From the NCBI GenBank assembly GCA_008711295.1, contig VUYV01000226.1, positions 902,533-966,532 on the forward strand: DNA of 64,000 bases, written 5' to 3'. Of this stretch, positions 48,280 to 60,974 are shown piece by piece. Position 1 is the stretch's first letter; each line of letters begins with the position of its first letter. Source of the stretch: Anarhynchus alexandrinus (taxonomy: Eukaryota; Chordata; Aves; Charadriiformes; Charadriidae). A program made the translations under genes and the position numbers. The notes below the pieces were generated by a model that had not been told where the DNA came from, searched no databases, and saw nothing but the letters and a program-made list of their open reading frames with translations.

Positions 48280-51200
48280 GTTGAAAAAATGTCAATGGGA
48301 ACCAGCTCAGGCAGTGATGGCACCAACAACCACTGTGTTGCTGTCACAGTAAGCAGTCACTTCTGGCAGGAGAGGTGCGGGTAGACAGGTTGGGCAGCAA
48401 GGAAGACTCCACTGGAAGCAGCGTACTCGTCTGTACCCTTGCTGGTTTATTTTGTTCAGGTGCTTCCAGTTCCTCCAATGTTAAAGGACTTTACTGTTGC
48501 CAGGATTGAGTAATACTGGATTTTCTTCCAACTCAGAGGTGTCTCTGAGACACATACTTCTCCACGTCATCTGAGCCGGCATGCAGCCCATAAACTTGCT
48601 CCAGCGATTCATGCTCCTTTTCAGGAATGCTTAAATGTAAGTTGTTATTCTCTGTTCAGGGGACCTTTTCTCAGAACCAAGAGATGGCTTCTTCCTGAGG
48701 GTTGAATTACCAGTTCTGTGCCTAGATGGAGGTGCTTGTTTTGACCCCTTTCTTTCTCTGTGCCTTGCCATATGTTGATTTTTCTCCTGTGCATTTCACT
48801 AGTTTAGATTGCTCGTGCTGTCTAGTTTGAGCTCTGCCAACACAATCAGCATGTGTTTTCGAACACTCACTCTAACACCTTTGCTTCGGGAAGGGGCTGT
48901 AATGAATCCACTTAAGAGCGCTGTGTGCTCTGTGGTGTCTTGCATCTCCCATCAAGCTTATCATCTGCCCAGCCATTTGTTTGTGCTTTGGCAAGAGCCT
49001 GTGAACAGTTTGCTGTTGCCTCACTGGTGTTGTCCACCTTTGTGTTGTAGGCTAGCTTCTCATCTCAGGGAGAAAAGGAATGGTAAAATTCTGACTCCTG
49101 GTCTGTTTCTAAAGACTAACGATGTATTCCCTTATGTGACTTCAGTGCAAGTTCCAAACAATATTGTTAATTCTTGGGGGAAAGGAAAGAAAAGGCTAAT
49201 TCCCAGTCACTTACACTAGCAGAAAATCTGAACAAGGTGCAACCACAGTTTTTTAATTACACATTTGCCTCACTTTAGACAAGCATAAATGATTACACAT
49301 GGTGCAAGGTGAGGGAATGGAGCCTTCAATATATGTTGGGGTAACTGAGATATAACTCCACTACATGACTTCATCTGTTATATAAAGCCTCACAGAATTC
49401 ATTGGTGCCAGTTCAGAAGTTCATAACTTGGGTGGCTGGGAAAGATGGGGTGTTTTAATATTGTGGTGAGGGCAGATTGAGCCCATTTGACCTAGATCAC
49501 TCCCTGAAAGCTGTAGCCCTTTCAAACAAGCCCAGTTCCCTTTTCTTTCCTGCAAATACTGCTGTTCCCCAGCTGGTGGAAAGCTGATAGACTGTTGTAG
49601 TCAATGGTACTATGATCATTTATTCCAGTTTGGCAACTCAGCCACCATTTTCCCACCCAAGCCCATAAATCCTTTCTCACCATCATCCCACTTTCTCCTT
49701 TTCTTTAACATATAGTCTTCTCAACCAAGATTAACCCTAGTCTTCTCTCATTCTTCAAGGGAAAGGGAAAAAAGCTTTGGCAGAACTTGGTGTCAGCTTT
49801 TTCCTCTGCCTCTTGCTTCCATCAAATATACAAGGGGTTTGTATGGGAGGAGGAACAGGCAGCTCAGCTGCCTGCAGAGAGTCAGAAAAGGCCTCCATTT
49901 GTGTGAAGGCCTTTCAAATATGTGAAAGGGAGGAGGAATGGAGACTTTCAAAGAGAACAGAAAATTGTCTGTCCTCCAGGAGAGCAACGATCTGGAGAGG
50001 AGTTGCCTTGCACCCCATTCCTTTTTTTCTGTATTTTTTTCCCTCTCTTCTTAGTGCTCCTGTCCTTTGTTAAGAAGTAAAATAGTAGTGATCGATGGTC
50101 ATGTTAGCACGTTAGCAGTACTTAAACGCATTACACTTCAACAGCACTGTGCTGTCTCATTCAGATGTCCCTTTTCCTCCTCCCCTCCCAGCTCTGAGAA
50201 GAATTTTGTAGCTTACAGGTAAACGATTCAAGCCTTTACGTTGAAAGCAGTCATGTGAGAGCGCTTTTACAACAGGTATACAAGGGCTAAGCCATCCATA
50301 TTCATAAAAACGTAATTTTGTTGCATAGTATATGCAAAATTTGAGGGCCCAGTGGTTCTTCCATTTATATGTGCATGGGATGGTGCTTTGCTAAAATTTG
50401 CAGCAGTTACCTCCCTTTTCTTAATGCAAAATGTTCTTGGCATTAGCATACCCCCCAACACACATGTTGGGAATCCCATCTTGTTACTGGTTTTCTTGTA
50501 TCAAATCCCTGCTCATTGTCAAATGCAAGGAAATTCTGTCATTTAAAATCATTTGCCAAGACTGAAAAGTGCTCAAAAAGTCCCTGTGCTGATGCAGCTT
50601 TGACTGCAAAGGTGCCGTCCCTGCTGTGTGTGAGTAAATCAGATTTGAGTTTCACACAATATTCCTTGCCCTGGCTTGAAGACACTAAAATCTTTAATCA
50701 AATATATCAGAAGTGGAAATTCTAACACAGTCTCACAATTATTAAATGTTTGGGAGAAATGTGCTTTTAAAGTATGAGCAGAACTAGCCAGGCATTTACA
50801 AGGGTCCTAGACTGAGTTAGGTTTTTCCCTGCAGTTAAGCATTGTTATAAAAAAGCTTTTATTATTTTATTTTTTTCTTTTCTTTTTTTTGGCTTAGTTT
50901 CCCGCAGAAACAAGGTGTTGGCAATCACACAGTGCTCTCCTGTCTATCTGTCTGCTCTTAACTTTTCATTTCTTGGACAACTTCAGTGGAATTTGAACCA
51001 GTGTCAACCAATTTGGTGGAAAGGAAGAGGTCTCAACAATATCAGCTCTACAACTCCTGTAAGAATAGGAAGCAGACAGAAACCACATTAATATTTCCAT
51101 TCAGTGAAAAACTGCAGGGTGATTTCAGCTTTATTAAATGTGGGGGAAAAAAAAAACCCACAAAGAAAAGGCTTCATTAGTTCTGTTGCTCACCTGTTTA

Positions 51201-54170
51201 TGTAGTGAGAGCACTTTCTGAGCTATTTAGAGTCATAACATTCATAACTGGTGTGTGAGGCAACAAGTGGCACGGCTGTGACAGTAAGTCAGTCTGGATT
51301 GCAACTTCTGGACTCCAGAAGTTCCTGACATGCACTGAGAATGTGGCATTTGCTTTCCAGCTCAGGATGAGGTGAGAAGGGAGTGAGCAGCCAGCCCTTG
51401 AGCAGATCTTGAGCTCCTCCCTGCTCTCTCTGAGGTCAAAAATGTTGGGAGGTGAGTGGCAATGAGGGGCAATAACATCATGTGCTAGATCTTTTTGAGG
51501 GGTAGTGCAGACGGTCTTCTCTTCCACCTAACAGCAGAGGAACCGATTTGGTTTCTGAATCATCAATGCCTAGGTGGAAGGAGAGACTTCTTAGTGCTGG
51601 TTTTGTGGCTGGGTCCATGAGCATCACTGGGCATTGCCTTGAGGAGCTTCTGCTGCCTCTACTCATAGGGAGGTCGCTCTTGCTTGACTGTGATGCTGTT
51701 CAAGGTGTCAGGATTGTTAGTAGGGATATAAGAAGTACGCTTCATTGATTCTACATTATCTGAAGGTAATATACCCACAATCTCTTTTGCACTCATCTGA
51801 ATCAGCGTGTTTAGCAACCTGGGGCACTTGGCTTTCTTAGTCAGAAAAATGAGAGTTCTATGAGCACTGAATTCTCTTTGGTCTTCACATTTGCTCCCTT
51901 AAAATGTCAGTATATGGAGTTGGCAGGCAGACTCAGCATGGGAAAGGAGCTTCATCTTAATTTTCTATTTACTTATTGTGTGTTTCTCCCTGGTAATGCA
52001 CCATGAAACAAATTAAAAACATTCTTAACTGCTTACAGTACAGAAAAAAAGGTACTTGGAGAAAGCGGTAAGTTTGAGGCCAACCAGCAGTGTTTTTTGA
52101 TTAGAGAAAAAAAATTAAATTTTAAGTATCTTTTGAAGGAATGTAGTTTTTAAGGTTGAGATACAGATGTTTAAATAGTGCATTGCTATGGAGTTGAGCA
52201 TTAAGCATTACTGATGGTTTTGGAAATTCTACCCTAAATTGTTGAAAGAGAGGAAAGAGACAGTAGAAAAAAAGATTTATATGAAGAATTCATGTATAAA
52301 CTCATTTCCTTGATTTTGATTAAATGGTCAAAATAAGATTTTGCCTAACGTGACTGCTTGCTTGCATGAGAGATCACTTTCAGTTGACAGCCCCTTGCAA
52401 TTCATTATCTAATAAATATCTTTTTATAGGATATTGCTGTGGAAAAAGTAAGCTCCTGTTAGTAAGGGACTCTCAATTTCTCTCCAGTCCTGCAGAGTGT
52501 CCAGGGAAATCAACATTTGCAGTGTATTTATTGCCTGACATTTCCAAGTCCAGTCCAGCACATGTCGTCACTTTATATTCTCTGTGAGGAAGTAGGAGAG
52601 GAGGTATTTGGGCTCTGACTTCAGCCAGCAGCAAAGCTGTGAGATTCTTGGTTCCTTTTTACCGTTTCCTACTTTGGGTGTTGCACCCTTCATACTGCAA
52701 AAAAGGAGGCCAAAATCTGCTGTCTTCAACACCAGAGAGCTGTGTTGATTTTATTTGCGTACGTTTAAAAGGCAGGGCACAGTTTAGCTCAGCACTAGAA
52801 ATTCTGTTTCCCAGGAAAAAAAGTCAACAGAAAGATGGTATTTGCACACTTTAAAAAACAAAACAAAACATAGAATTGCTACTTAATGTTCCCTTATGTT
52901 TAATACTTATTCTTTCAGGATTCCATCACGTGACAATGCCAGATTGAATTACACATCAGACCATCTAAGCTGGCCTGTCTCCTACTATTTTTACATTGTT
53001 TTGTCATTTAGCTTCTAATTCCTAGAAATTGCAGGAATACTCTTTCATGCCGAAAGGGCCAAACTTTTACATGTAACAGTGCACAACAACAACAACCGTT
53101 ATACTCTGTTCCTAAAGTACACCCCATCGCATAATTGTGGTGGAAGCCAAGACACAGGGTGGCTGTTTCCTTCTTTCTGGAACGAAACTGCTTTTGATTC
53201 ACCAGGGATCTCCCACGTAGCTTTTTATTTTTCAGCCTCATTCCTTCTGACTGGATTTTGACCAGAGCTGAGCTAACAGTTTTGAAGCATACAAGCAATT
53301 CTCTAAGTGTAATCAAGATTCATATAATTCGTGGTTTGATTTTTTCTGTGTATTGTGCCCTAAGGAATTCTTTTCCCCCAGAAAACACCTTTCCTTTTTA
53401 ATAGCGCTTGGGTTTTCTAGATTGGTTTTCAAGCTGCACACATCACATCAGAATAAAGGCAACACTATTGTTCTGGTTCCTGGGGTGCCAGTGTAAAAAC
53501 TTTTTTTTTTCCCCCTGAATATTAAAGGTGTCTTCTGCCAAACTTTGTCTCTTAAAGATGTAGGGATGAAATAAAAATGCAAGAATCATGAGGCAGTTAT
53601 TACAACCAAGTATTTTATTAACCATAAATATGTACAGCTCTGGTATGTGACAGGTTTTCCTCTTCTTTTACCAGTAGGTAGATACATGGGGGTATTATAA
53701 AATGAGTGTCATTGGGTCTTCAAGAAAGATTAACTATGCAAAGAATAACTTACGTGTCCTAGCATATAACAGATGACTAGTAAAGAGAGAGCCTCTAGGT
53801 AGTACCCAGTGTGCTTAGTTTTGTGGGTCAAACCTGTACAATTCCACCCAGCTTTTCTCAGATTTATGATGAAATAACTTCTTTGCTCCCCACAAACCTA
53901 CACAGGAATGGGATTTTCAGTGGAGATATTACCTGGGTCTTTGTGGGAAAACCTTCAAGGCTCCAGGATCTGTGAATGTTGTTCTCCACTCCCTAGTAAT
54001 GAAGGTGGCCAGTGACTTCAGGCCACAGTACCTCCTTCAGCCCTTGCTCCCTGTGGGGAAAGGTTGGGGCCGTTGTGGAAACCTGCAGAGTGGAAGGAGC
54101 TTTCCATGGGTGGCACAGGGAGGGGGCACAGCCGTTGTCCTCATTTCCCTCCTTCATCCCATCCATTTCC
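48280..54170. other. Unique noncoding region, no gene seen
   Basis: Nearly 6 kb without a recognisable gene. Short frames around 48,809-49,219 and 51,198-51,748 have no domain signature. A minus-strand CAG|GTGAGC donor near 51,195 has only a weak acceptor upstream. A T-rich tract lies at about 50,865-50,892. Confidence 0.5.
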
Positions 54171-54178
54171 ACTAACAG

Positions 54179-54258
54179 GAGAAATTTAGGAAAATTTACT
54201 GTAGTATTCCATGCAGAGAAGATGTTCAGCTCGCAGAGATTCTGTGGTAATGTGTTAG
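54179..54258 (+). other. Candidate internal exon (strong splice sites, open frame)
   Basis: A long pyrimidine-rich acceptor ('CCATCCATTTCCACTAACAG', AG at 54,177-54,178) and a consensus donor, TTAG|GTGAGT, at 54,258 bracket 80 bases. One frame is open: a single base completes a codon, then 26 residues beginning RNLGKFTVVFHAEKMFSS, ending with one base of the next codon. The other two frames have stops. The frame belongs to a longer 119-codon open stretch (54,012-54,371), which raises the chance that openness is incidental. No family is recognised. Confidence 0.2.
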
Positions 54259-54259
54259 G

Positions 54260-57200
54260 TGAGTTGGCACAGCTGTGCGGGTCTGTTTTGACAGAATTAC
54301 TAGGATCTTTTCTTGTCTTATCTTCCAAAAAACCCCATTTCCCTGTGCCACCTGTCCTCGGCTCATCCTGAGAACGCTAATGAGGACCTGCAGAAGTGGT
54401 CAGAAAATGTCTGCTAGCAGTGCCATTTTTGTCTATGACATCCTACAAAAATGCATTGGATTTAATTTATTTGGTTGGGACATCTGTTTTTTGTCTGCTA
54501 TAACCAATTTCTTTGACTAACCACATCTGGTCTGAGCAACATGCACTATATTTATGTGGCTACAGCAATTTCACCCTGGTTCTAAGATTTGCAGAAGTTT
54601 GTTCATTTACGAGCAAAAAATGCTCAAAATTCTTTTGTTAGTATTGCAGTGGAATGGCTTTTGTTTAGGTTACCTTGATAGACACTCAGACACTGTATGC
54701 CAAGAATTAGCTTTTAACATGAGCCAGACTTGTTCTTTGGCAGCCTTATTTAATTACAGATCCATCCTAAATTTTGTTTTGTCCTCATTGGAGAATTCAT
54801 TTTTGATGATAGCAGAAAAAGCTCTGGAAGATTTAATGACTTTGTAAAGAGGTGTTCATTTCGACTGGGAGACTTGGCCTCAAGTGATCCTACAGAGACC
54901 TGGGTTCTCAGGGCTGAGAACATTTCACTCGATTTCTTTTGCAGACTCCAGAAGATGCCATTGATGTTTGATACTGTGTCAGACTAGCCCAATGACAAGC
55001 AGGTATTAATACATTTTCCCCCTGAAACAAACTGTCTTGAACGACAAGACTCTGCAGTATGTTTTCCAGTCCCTCTGATACCCAAGCCTCTAGATTATGG
55101 CATAGCGCGGAGGCTGACCTATAACTCTCATGAATACAATCATACAGCGCTGGCAGACAGCCAAAATTCATAAACCAGTGAGTGTATTTCCTCGTAAATA
55201 ATATTAATATTTTGAAATACTACCACCTCCTGGCAGCTAGGGGAGAGAATATTCAGACCATTTCTTGGTGAAAACCATTACAATGTCTCCCGTTATGAGA
55301 AGGCGTGCTTTCTGAAGTTAACTTTGAATTTTACGTTCCTTTTATTTTCTGCAGGAGCTTTGCTTGCAAAGTCCTATTGATATGGATTTCCAATGTGCTT
55401 CTGTCAGGGAAAGTGTCGTGTGCTTTCCTTTCTTCGTTTTCCATCTTAGTCATTTGCTTTAACAGGTGCCCTCAGTCTTCACGAGTGTCATTGGGAAGAG
55501 GTATCCTTTCTGTGCCCCCCTTTTTCCATTGCCCCCGCTAATACTGCTATAGCATTTTTATAAATATAAGGTGAACAAAGCATTAACAGGATATCATCTT
55601 ACTGATTACATTCACCTTTGAAGCTAATAGTTTAGGAATCATTAGTTTATATGCTGATAGCTTCCTTCAAATGCATTCCCAGGGTTTGTTTGACTACAGA
55701 GACTCAGTCAAGGGCATTGCATTTGTTTGCAGTGAAGAAGGAAATGGGGTGATGTTCCCCTCATGCAAAGACTCGGTCCCATCCACGGGATTCATGAAAA
55801 ATACCTGACCTGCTCTTCTATAGGCACTTGTGGGGGCTTTGGGACAGACATAAAGCCGTTCCTCTCTTACTCCCACAAGGGCCTGTAGGGATCAGCTGTG
55901 CCCTCTGAGTCGTCATGACAGAGGTGGATTTCTCTTCTCTAGGAGACAGTGGAAGAAATTCTTTCCCCTTGGTCATTTATTTCAATCTGACATACAAAGG
56001 TATTAGATTACCAACCCTCAGGAAAGGGGAAGATGTCTGTATCTCAGGTTTCTGAACCTGTGGCCAGAGAGAAGTCTATGTACTGGGTGTGCATAAAAAT
56101 TCAAAGCTGGCAGGAAAAGTTCTTGTTTCATGGGAAAAAAATCGATGTGTGTTATGTATTTGTTTGGACTTGAGCATTTCTTTTGTGTTTGTTTTTTTTT
56201 CCCAAAAAAACATTTCTTGTATAACGCTACAAGAAGTTGTTGTATTCATATATTTTTGGTTTTTATTTTTTCCACTCTGAACAGCTTTACAAAAATATAT
56301 GTTCATTTTTTGATTAGGCATCTCTGTAGATAATCGATTTCCAAACAACTTGTTCTAAATTTCTTATGCTAAGCAAGAAGGCAGAGAGTGCAAAACAGGA
56401 CAGTACTTCATATGTAGAAGTTACCGGGCTCTGCTTAAAAGACTGCAAAGTTGGATAAGTGTCATCTGAATTTATAAGGTGCTTGAAATACAGAGGCAGA
56501 CATATAAAATGGCTATTTTAAAGCTGAAAGTGGAATTCAGGTGTCCTGACTGTGGTCTGCCTGCAGTGGCTGTCATTCTCATTGTAATATAATCTGATAG
56601 TGCAGTAATTTAGCTGCTTTTGAACATTGTGATAACTTGTTTATTTCATTTTACTTAATATACTGAATATAGTAGTGTCTTCATCAGCTTAAAAATACTT
56701 AGACATTTGCATTAACTTTCAGTGCTGCTTAAGGATAAAGATAGTTAATATCTTCTCAGAAAGAGATTGAACAATGACATTTCAATGTTGTGATTATGCT
56801 GACTGTTTGAAAGGCGCAGGTCCCTATATAGGTAATCAACAACTAAAGAGAAAGACGTACTCTAGGAAACTAATTGTCTTTATTCCTATCTGACAGTGAT
56901 TAATTTATAGTTGAACAGATGCTACACAACATTAAACTGCAATAAATTCTCTCTTGAGCTGATAGGCCGAGTGAAGGAGACGAATAGAAAGTAAGTAGTA
57001 TAATAGAGGAATTCAATCTCTCTTGAAATCTAGTGGGTGTGAGTTTGAGTCACTTAGGGAGTAAGGTGAGAGTTGGCATGGAAAGGTAGCCCAGAAGGAT
57101 GGATCCTTGAGCAAACTTAGCTACCTGAATGGCCTTTTTTTTGTTGTTTGTGGTTCTGTGCACTGGGACCTTGTCAACTTTCTGAATTTTCTTTGTGAAT

Positions 57201-59430
57201 TTTGAATGACATGGTGTGCAAGTGCTGCAACCATGTCAAGAGGACCAAGAAAAGAATTATTCCGTTTAGCTCCCCACATCTTAGAACAATTCTCTCTTAA
57301 TTTTCCAAGCCCAGAAGGAGAGCAGGAGTAGAATATAATGTTTCCCCACTTTACAGTTCCTGGTTTTTCTTCCTTACCTAGTGGAGGATATAACTCAGTA
57401 GAAAAAACCCCACACTATTAGCAACCCTTCAATTTGGATTTGTGTCCTCAATACTTTCTTACACAAACCAGTGGCTCAAATTCACAAAATTATTTAAATT
57501 TTAGCATGTGTTTGCAAATTTCAGGAAGAAATATTCTAAGTCGATCCATTTATAGACTGAGGGGAGGGGTAAAGGAGCATATCATGAGAAGGGGAATGTG
57601 TAGATCTGTTGTTGTTAATCGGTTATTGGCGATTTTGGTAGAATTTCATTTGGGAAAGGGAGAAGTAAAAGCAATGTAAGTTCTTAGGCTGTGGTCCGTT
57701 GCAGTTATCTAACTACATCAAGTCACCTGGGTTATTCAGTTGAATCATGTCAAGGTAGGGAGACTGTATGTTGAAATGCCTGGCTGAACTGGACCTGTAG
57801 GAACAATGGCTTATCATGTAAATTAAAATAAGCAATTTACATAAGATACCTGGGACTGCAATTAATGAAGTGGTTATCAGCAATCAGAGGAAGTTCTTTT
57901 GAACAGTTACTGTTATTTGCTAGCGGTTACTGATACAGGTCTGGAAAGGCAGATGCTGTGTGTGTTTCTGTGGAAAGCTGTCCCAGTCCACCAGTCAGCA
58001 CAAGGGCAGAGTAGACAAGAAAGGAAATAGAGCAATTATTTCTTACGAAAATAAGGTAGGATGAGAGAGAAGTCCACTAGTTCAGTCCAGGGGATAACCC
58101 TAAAAATGGCAAAAGCTGCTCTGGGTCATAGAGAGCATGTGCAGTCAAATTTAAAATGGTACCAAAATGCTACTTGCTGACTTCAGTAGGAATTTGTCTC
58201 AAACTGAAACTCCCCAGTGGTCATTCTTCTCGCTTGCTTTTGTTGCATCTGGCTTTGAGACCCGGTGGAGACAAGGCTCTCTGTATTATCTGCTTTGAGC
58301 CCAGACCTCATTAGAAAAGAGGACTGCACAAGTGAGTAACTGAGAAGAAACAAACAAAGAAATGCAGTGCAAGATGGCTCTCAATTAACTGTGCTTGGAT
58401 AAATACATTATTATTATTATATGGAGTAATTTGATGGGAAATATCTGCTGCTCCTGGCTAAATGTCTTAAACAGAACAAAGGCCCAAAATGTCATATGCA
58501 ATCACTGTTATGTAAATCAGTTAAACCACTGGGAGACAGGTTGTAGCTCTGAGATGGGGGCAGGTGGAGGAGGGGGTTGTTACCCTTGGGGACTTCCTCT
58601 GGCAGAGAGAGAGAAAGGAGGAGACAGGTCGTTTGTTGTCTGCAGCTGGTGAAGGGGCTAGCTGTGAGATGGGGATGTATAACATGCCTTGAAACCAGTA
58701 TATATATGGAATATGATTTATTTTTTTTTTTTTTAGTGTCCAGCAGAGTTATGAATTTTAGTTCCAAGGCTTGTATTTTAAAACTGGTTTTGAAGATCTC
58801 TCGTAAGGGACAAGAGGTCAGAGATGCAGTGGTTGTTTGTGAATTATGTTCGAATTATGTTCTCCCACGGGTATCTGGGGTTTTCTGTCTGTTATTAAGA
58901 ATGTGAGTGAGCTCATTTTGGTGAGTAGTGGTTGTTTACTTGCTAAGAGAGCGTTTAATGCACTGGATATAATATACTACACGCAGAATACATGTCCAAG
59001 ATCCAGAGAATTTAATGATGTTACTGTGGGGCATTTAGTGGGGTGGTTTCCTACTAAATTTGCTGAGTTCAGGAAGATTAGGAGGTATATTGGAGAGTTC
59101 AGTGGAAATTTTTTTTCAGTGGAAAAACTCCTTTTAGAATAGCTTGAAATTGTTTAATGATTGTCGCATAGGTTACAGCCTAAGGGTCATCCCTTATTTG
59201 ATCTGCCTTTTATATTAAAACTGGCCTGTTAGCATTTTGTTGGTTTATAGAGGTAAAAAAGCCAGGAGACGTGGGAGCAAGTGGCAGTTCAGTGTCGAGA
59301 GGAAAACTGAAATGTAATTGTAAAAATTCTCAACAAAGACATTCACCCATAACCCCCTCCTCCTTTTTTAATAAAACCTTGTCTCTGCCCCTGGGACAAA
59401 GGGGAGGCTTATTCATCTTTTGATAGATTG
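54260..59430. other. Unique noncoding region, no gene seen
   Basis: No gene recognised. The acceptor-like site at 55,354 ('TTCCTTTTATTTTCTGCAG') opens two frames, one hydrophobic to a CAG|GTGCCC site near 55,466, but the donor is poor. A TTA repeat lies near 58,405-58,421 and a 14-base T run at 58,721-58,734. The G-rich segment at 58,555-58,600 has only three G-tracts of three or more, so it is not a canonical quadruplex motif. Confidence 0.5.
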
Positions 59431-59439
59431 CTTTTTAGG

Positions 59440-60700
59440 GCTCGTCCATAAGTGAGATTGCATTATTGAGCCGGCATACCAGTTGCTAGCAGTACTCTGC
59501 TTCATCACTGCCTGCAATTATCAGCAGATATCATGAAAAGCAGCAGTCCAGAGGAGCTCATAAAAGGGCCAAGAACAATAAGAGAAAAGACTGAAGAAAA
59601 TTAATAAATGAAGGCAAAAATATCCATTTAGTATCAATTTCCCTGTGGACCCGGTCCTTTTTATTCACTGTTTCTGTAACTTTTTTGTCAGTTCACGCTA
59701 AATGTAGTTTTAGCATTGCCTAGTGTAGAGTAGCAGGACACAAAGCACAAAGTGACATGCCACCAAGGCACCTCTCCATGCCGTTATTCAGTAGCTTGGT
59801 CTGTGAGCGTGCGCACAGGGCTGGTTTGCTAAGTTATCTTCGTTTCCCATTTCGCTAAACTGTGGGACAGTCAATCATTGCCTTGTTGAGGGTTGCTGAA
59901 GTCTCCCAGACATGCTTGACTGGCCACACAGTGTGCAGTTTAGTCTTTCCTGGTAATACCATAGAACCGAGTTTTGAGGCAAGAGGCGTATGAATGGGGG
60001 CATCCCCTGCACACAGGCAGGGAAGTTGCCCACCTGGGCTGTTACACCCACGCAGTTTGGGTAAGATTCACTATTTTGGGAAAATATACCACAATTGCTG
60101 CTTAAACTCGTTTTCTGATACGGAAAGGCAACGTAACCACTGTTGATATGTTCCGTATGCAGTGATTTGATGTACAGTTGGTGCCATTTCCCTTTTCAGA
60201 TTTAAAGGAATACTGTGCAATGAAAGGCAAAAGTATTTAGATGCATTAAAAATATGTCTAAAAGCACCTGCTCTGTAACTAAAAATGTCAAATTAGAAAC
60301 AATATGCGAATATGAAAGTAAGCTACTAGACTGGGTTTGGAAAGGTGCAATATCTGCCCAGTTTCAGGTTCAATGATACAGTTTTCATTAGTCTCCTCAA
60401 ATCCATGACGAAAGCCTTTTGTGCTGAGAATATATTTCTTACACAATGCTTCTGGTAGTAATTCCTGCCAGCCAAGGATTTATAATCAGGCTTTGAAAAA
60501 TGTGTTCTTTAAAGTAAGAATAATAAAAAAGATTTTCCATCTACTCTATTCATAGTGCATGGTAGTGAAGCTGTGTAGTCTAATCCAAAGGGCGGATGAA
60601 ATAAAAGAGAGATAACAATAGATTAACTTTGATTTGTTATAATGTATCACATGTTTATCTCCTAGAAACACACACTCTCAGGCTGAAGTTTCACAAGTTT
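59440..60700. other. AT-rich segment resembling conserved noncoding DNA
   Basis: The texture is complex (not simple repeat), AT-rich and dense in TAAT, ATAAA, TTTAAA and CAAT-type words, with no indel-scarred repeat signature. This is how vertebrate conserved noncoding elements often look. An acceptor-like 'CATTTCCCTTTTCAG' ending at 60,200 opens a 25-codon frame to a stop. Whether the segment is conserved cannot be judged from one sequence. Confidence 0.2.
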
Positions 60701-60939
60701 AATTTCAGTATGTGTGTACAGGCCGTCTAATGGTCAGCTTTTTGCTGTGCTCCATTTAGAAAGCAGGGAGCAAAAAACCAAATGTTTAAACACTAACACA
60801 CATCTTCAACAGAAGAGAGAAGTGTGATCCCAAAATAATAGTTCTTTTTAATTCACAGATATGCAAGCTCAACCACCACCAACAATAACAAAAAATATCC
60901 TCTGTCTGGAGTTTTCCAGGAGAAGCTATTGGGGTTGGG

Positions 60940-60971
60940 TTTTTTTTTTTTTTTTTTTNTTGTTTTTTTTT
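60940..60971. repeat. Long T tract with an unresolved base (N)
   Basis: Nineteen T residues (60,940-60,958) are followed by N at 60,959, then TTG and nine more T. Like the N at 41,921, it sits at a homopolymer that sequencing or assembly could not resolve, so the true tract length is unknown. Confidence 0.9.
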
Positions 60972-60974
60972 CAT

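Noticed and set aside
55355..55466. Hydrophobic exon candidate after a good acceptor
   Set aside because: The only available donor, CAG|GTGCCC, is poor, and two frames are open, so there is little evidence of coding constraint.
58555..58600. Possible G-quadruplex
   Set aside because: Only three G-tracts of three or more are present within a reasonable span, short of the four needed for the canonical motif.
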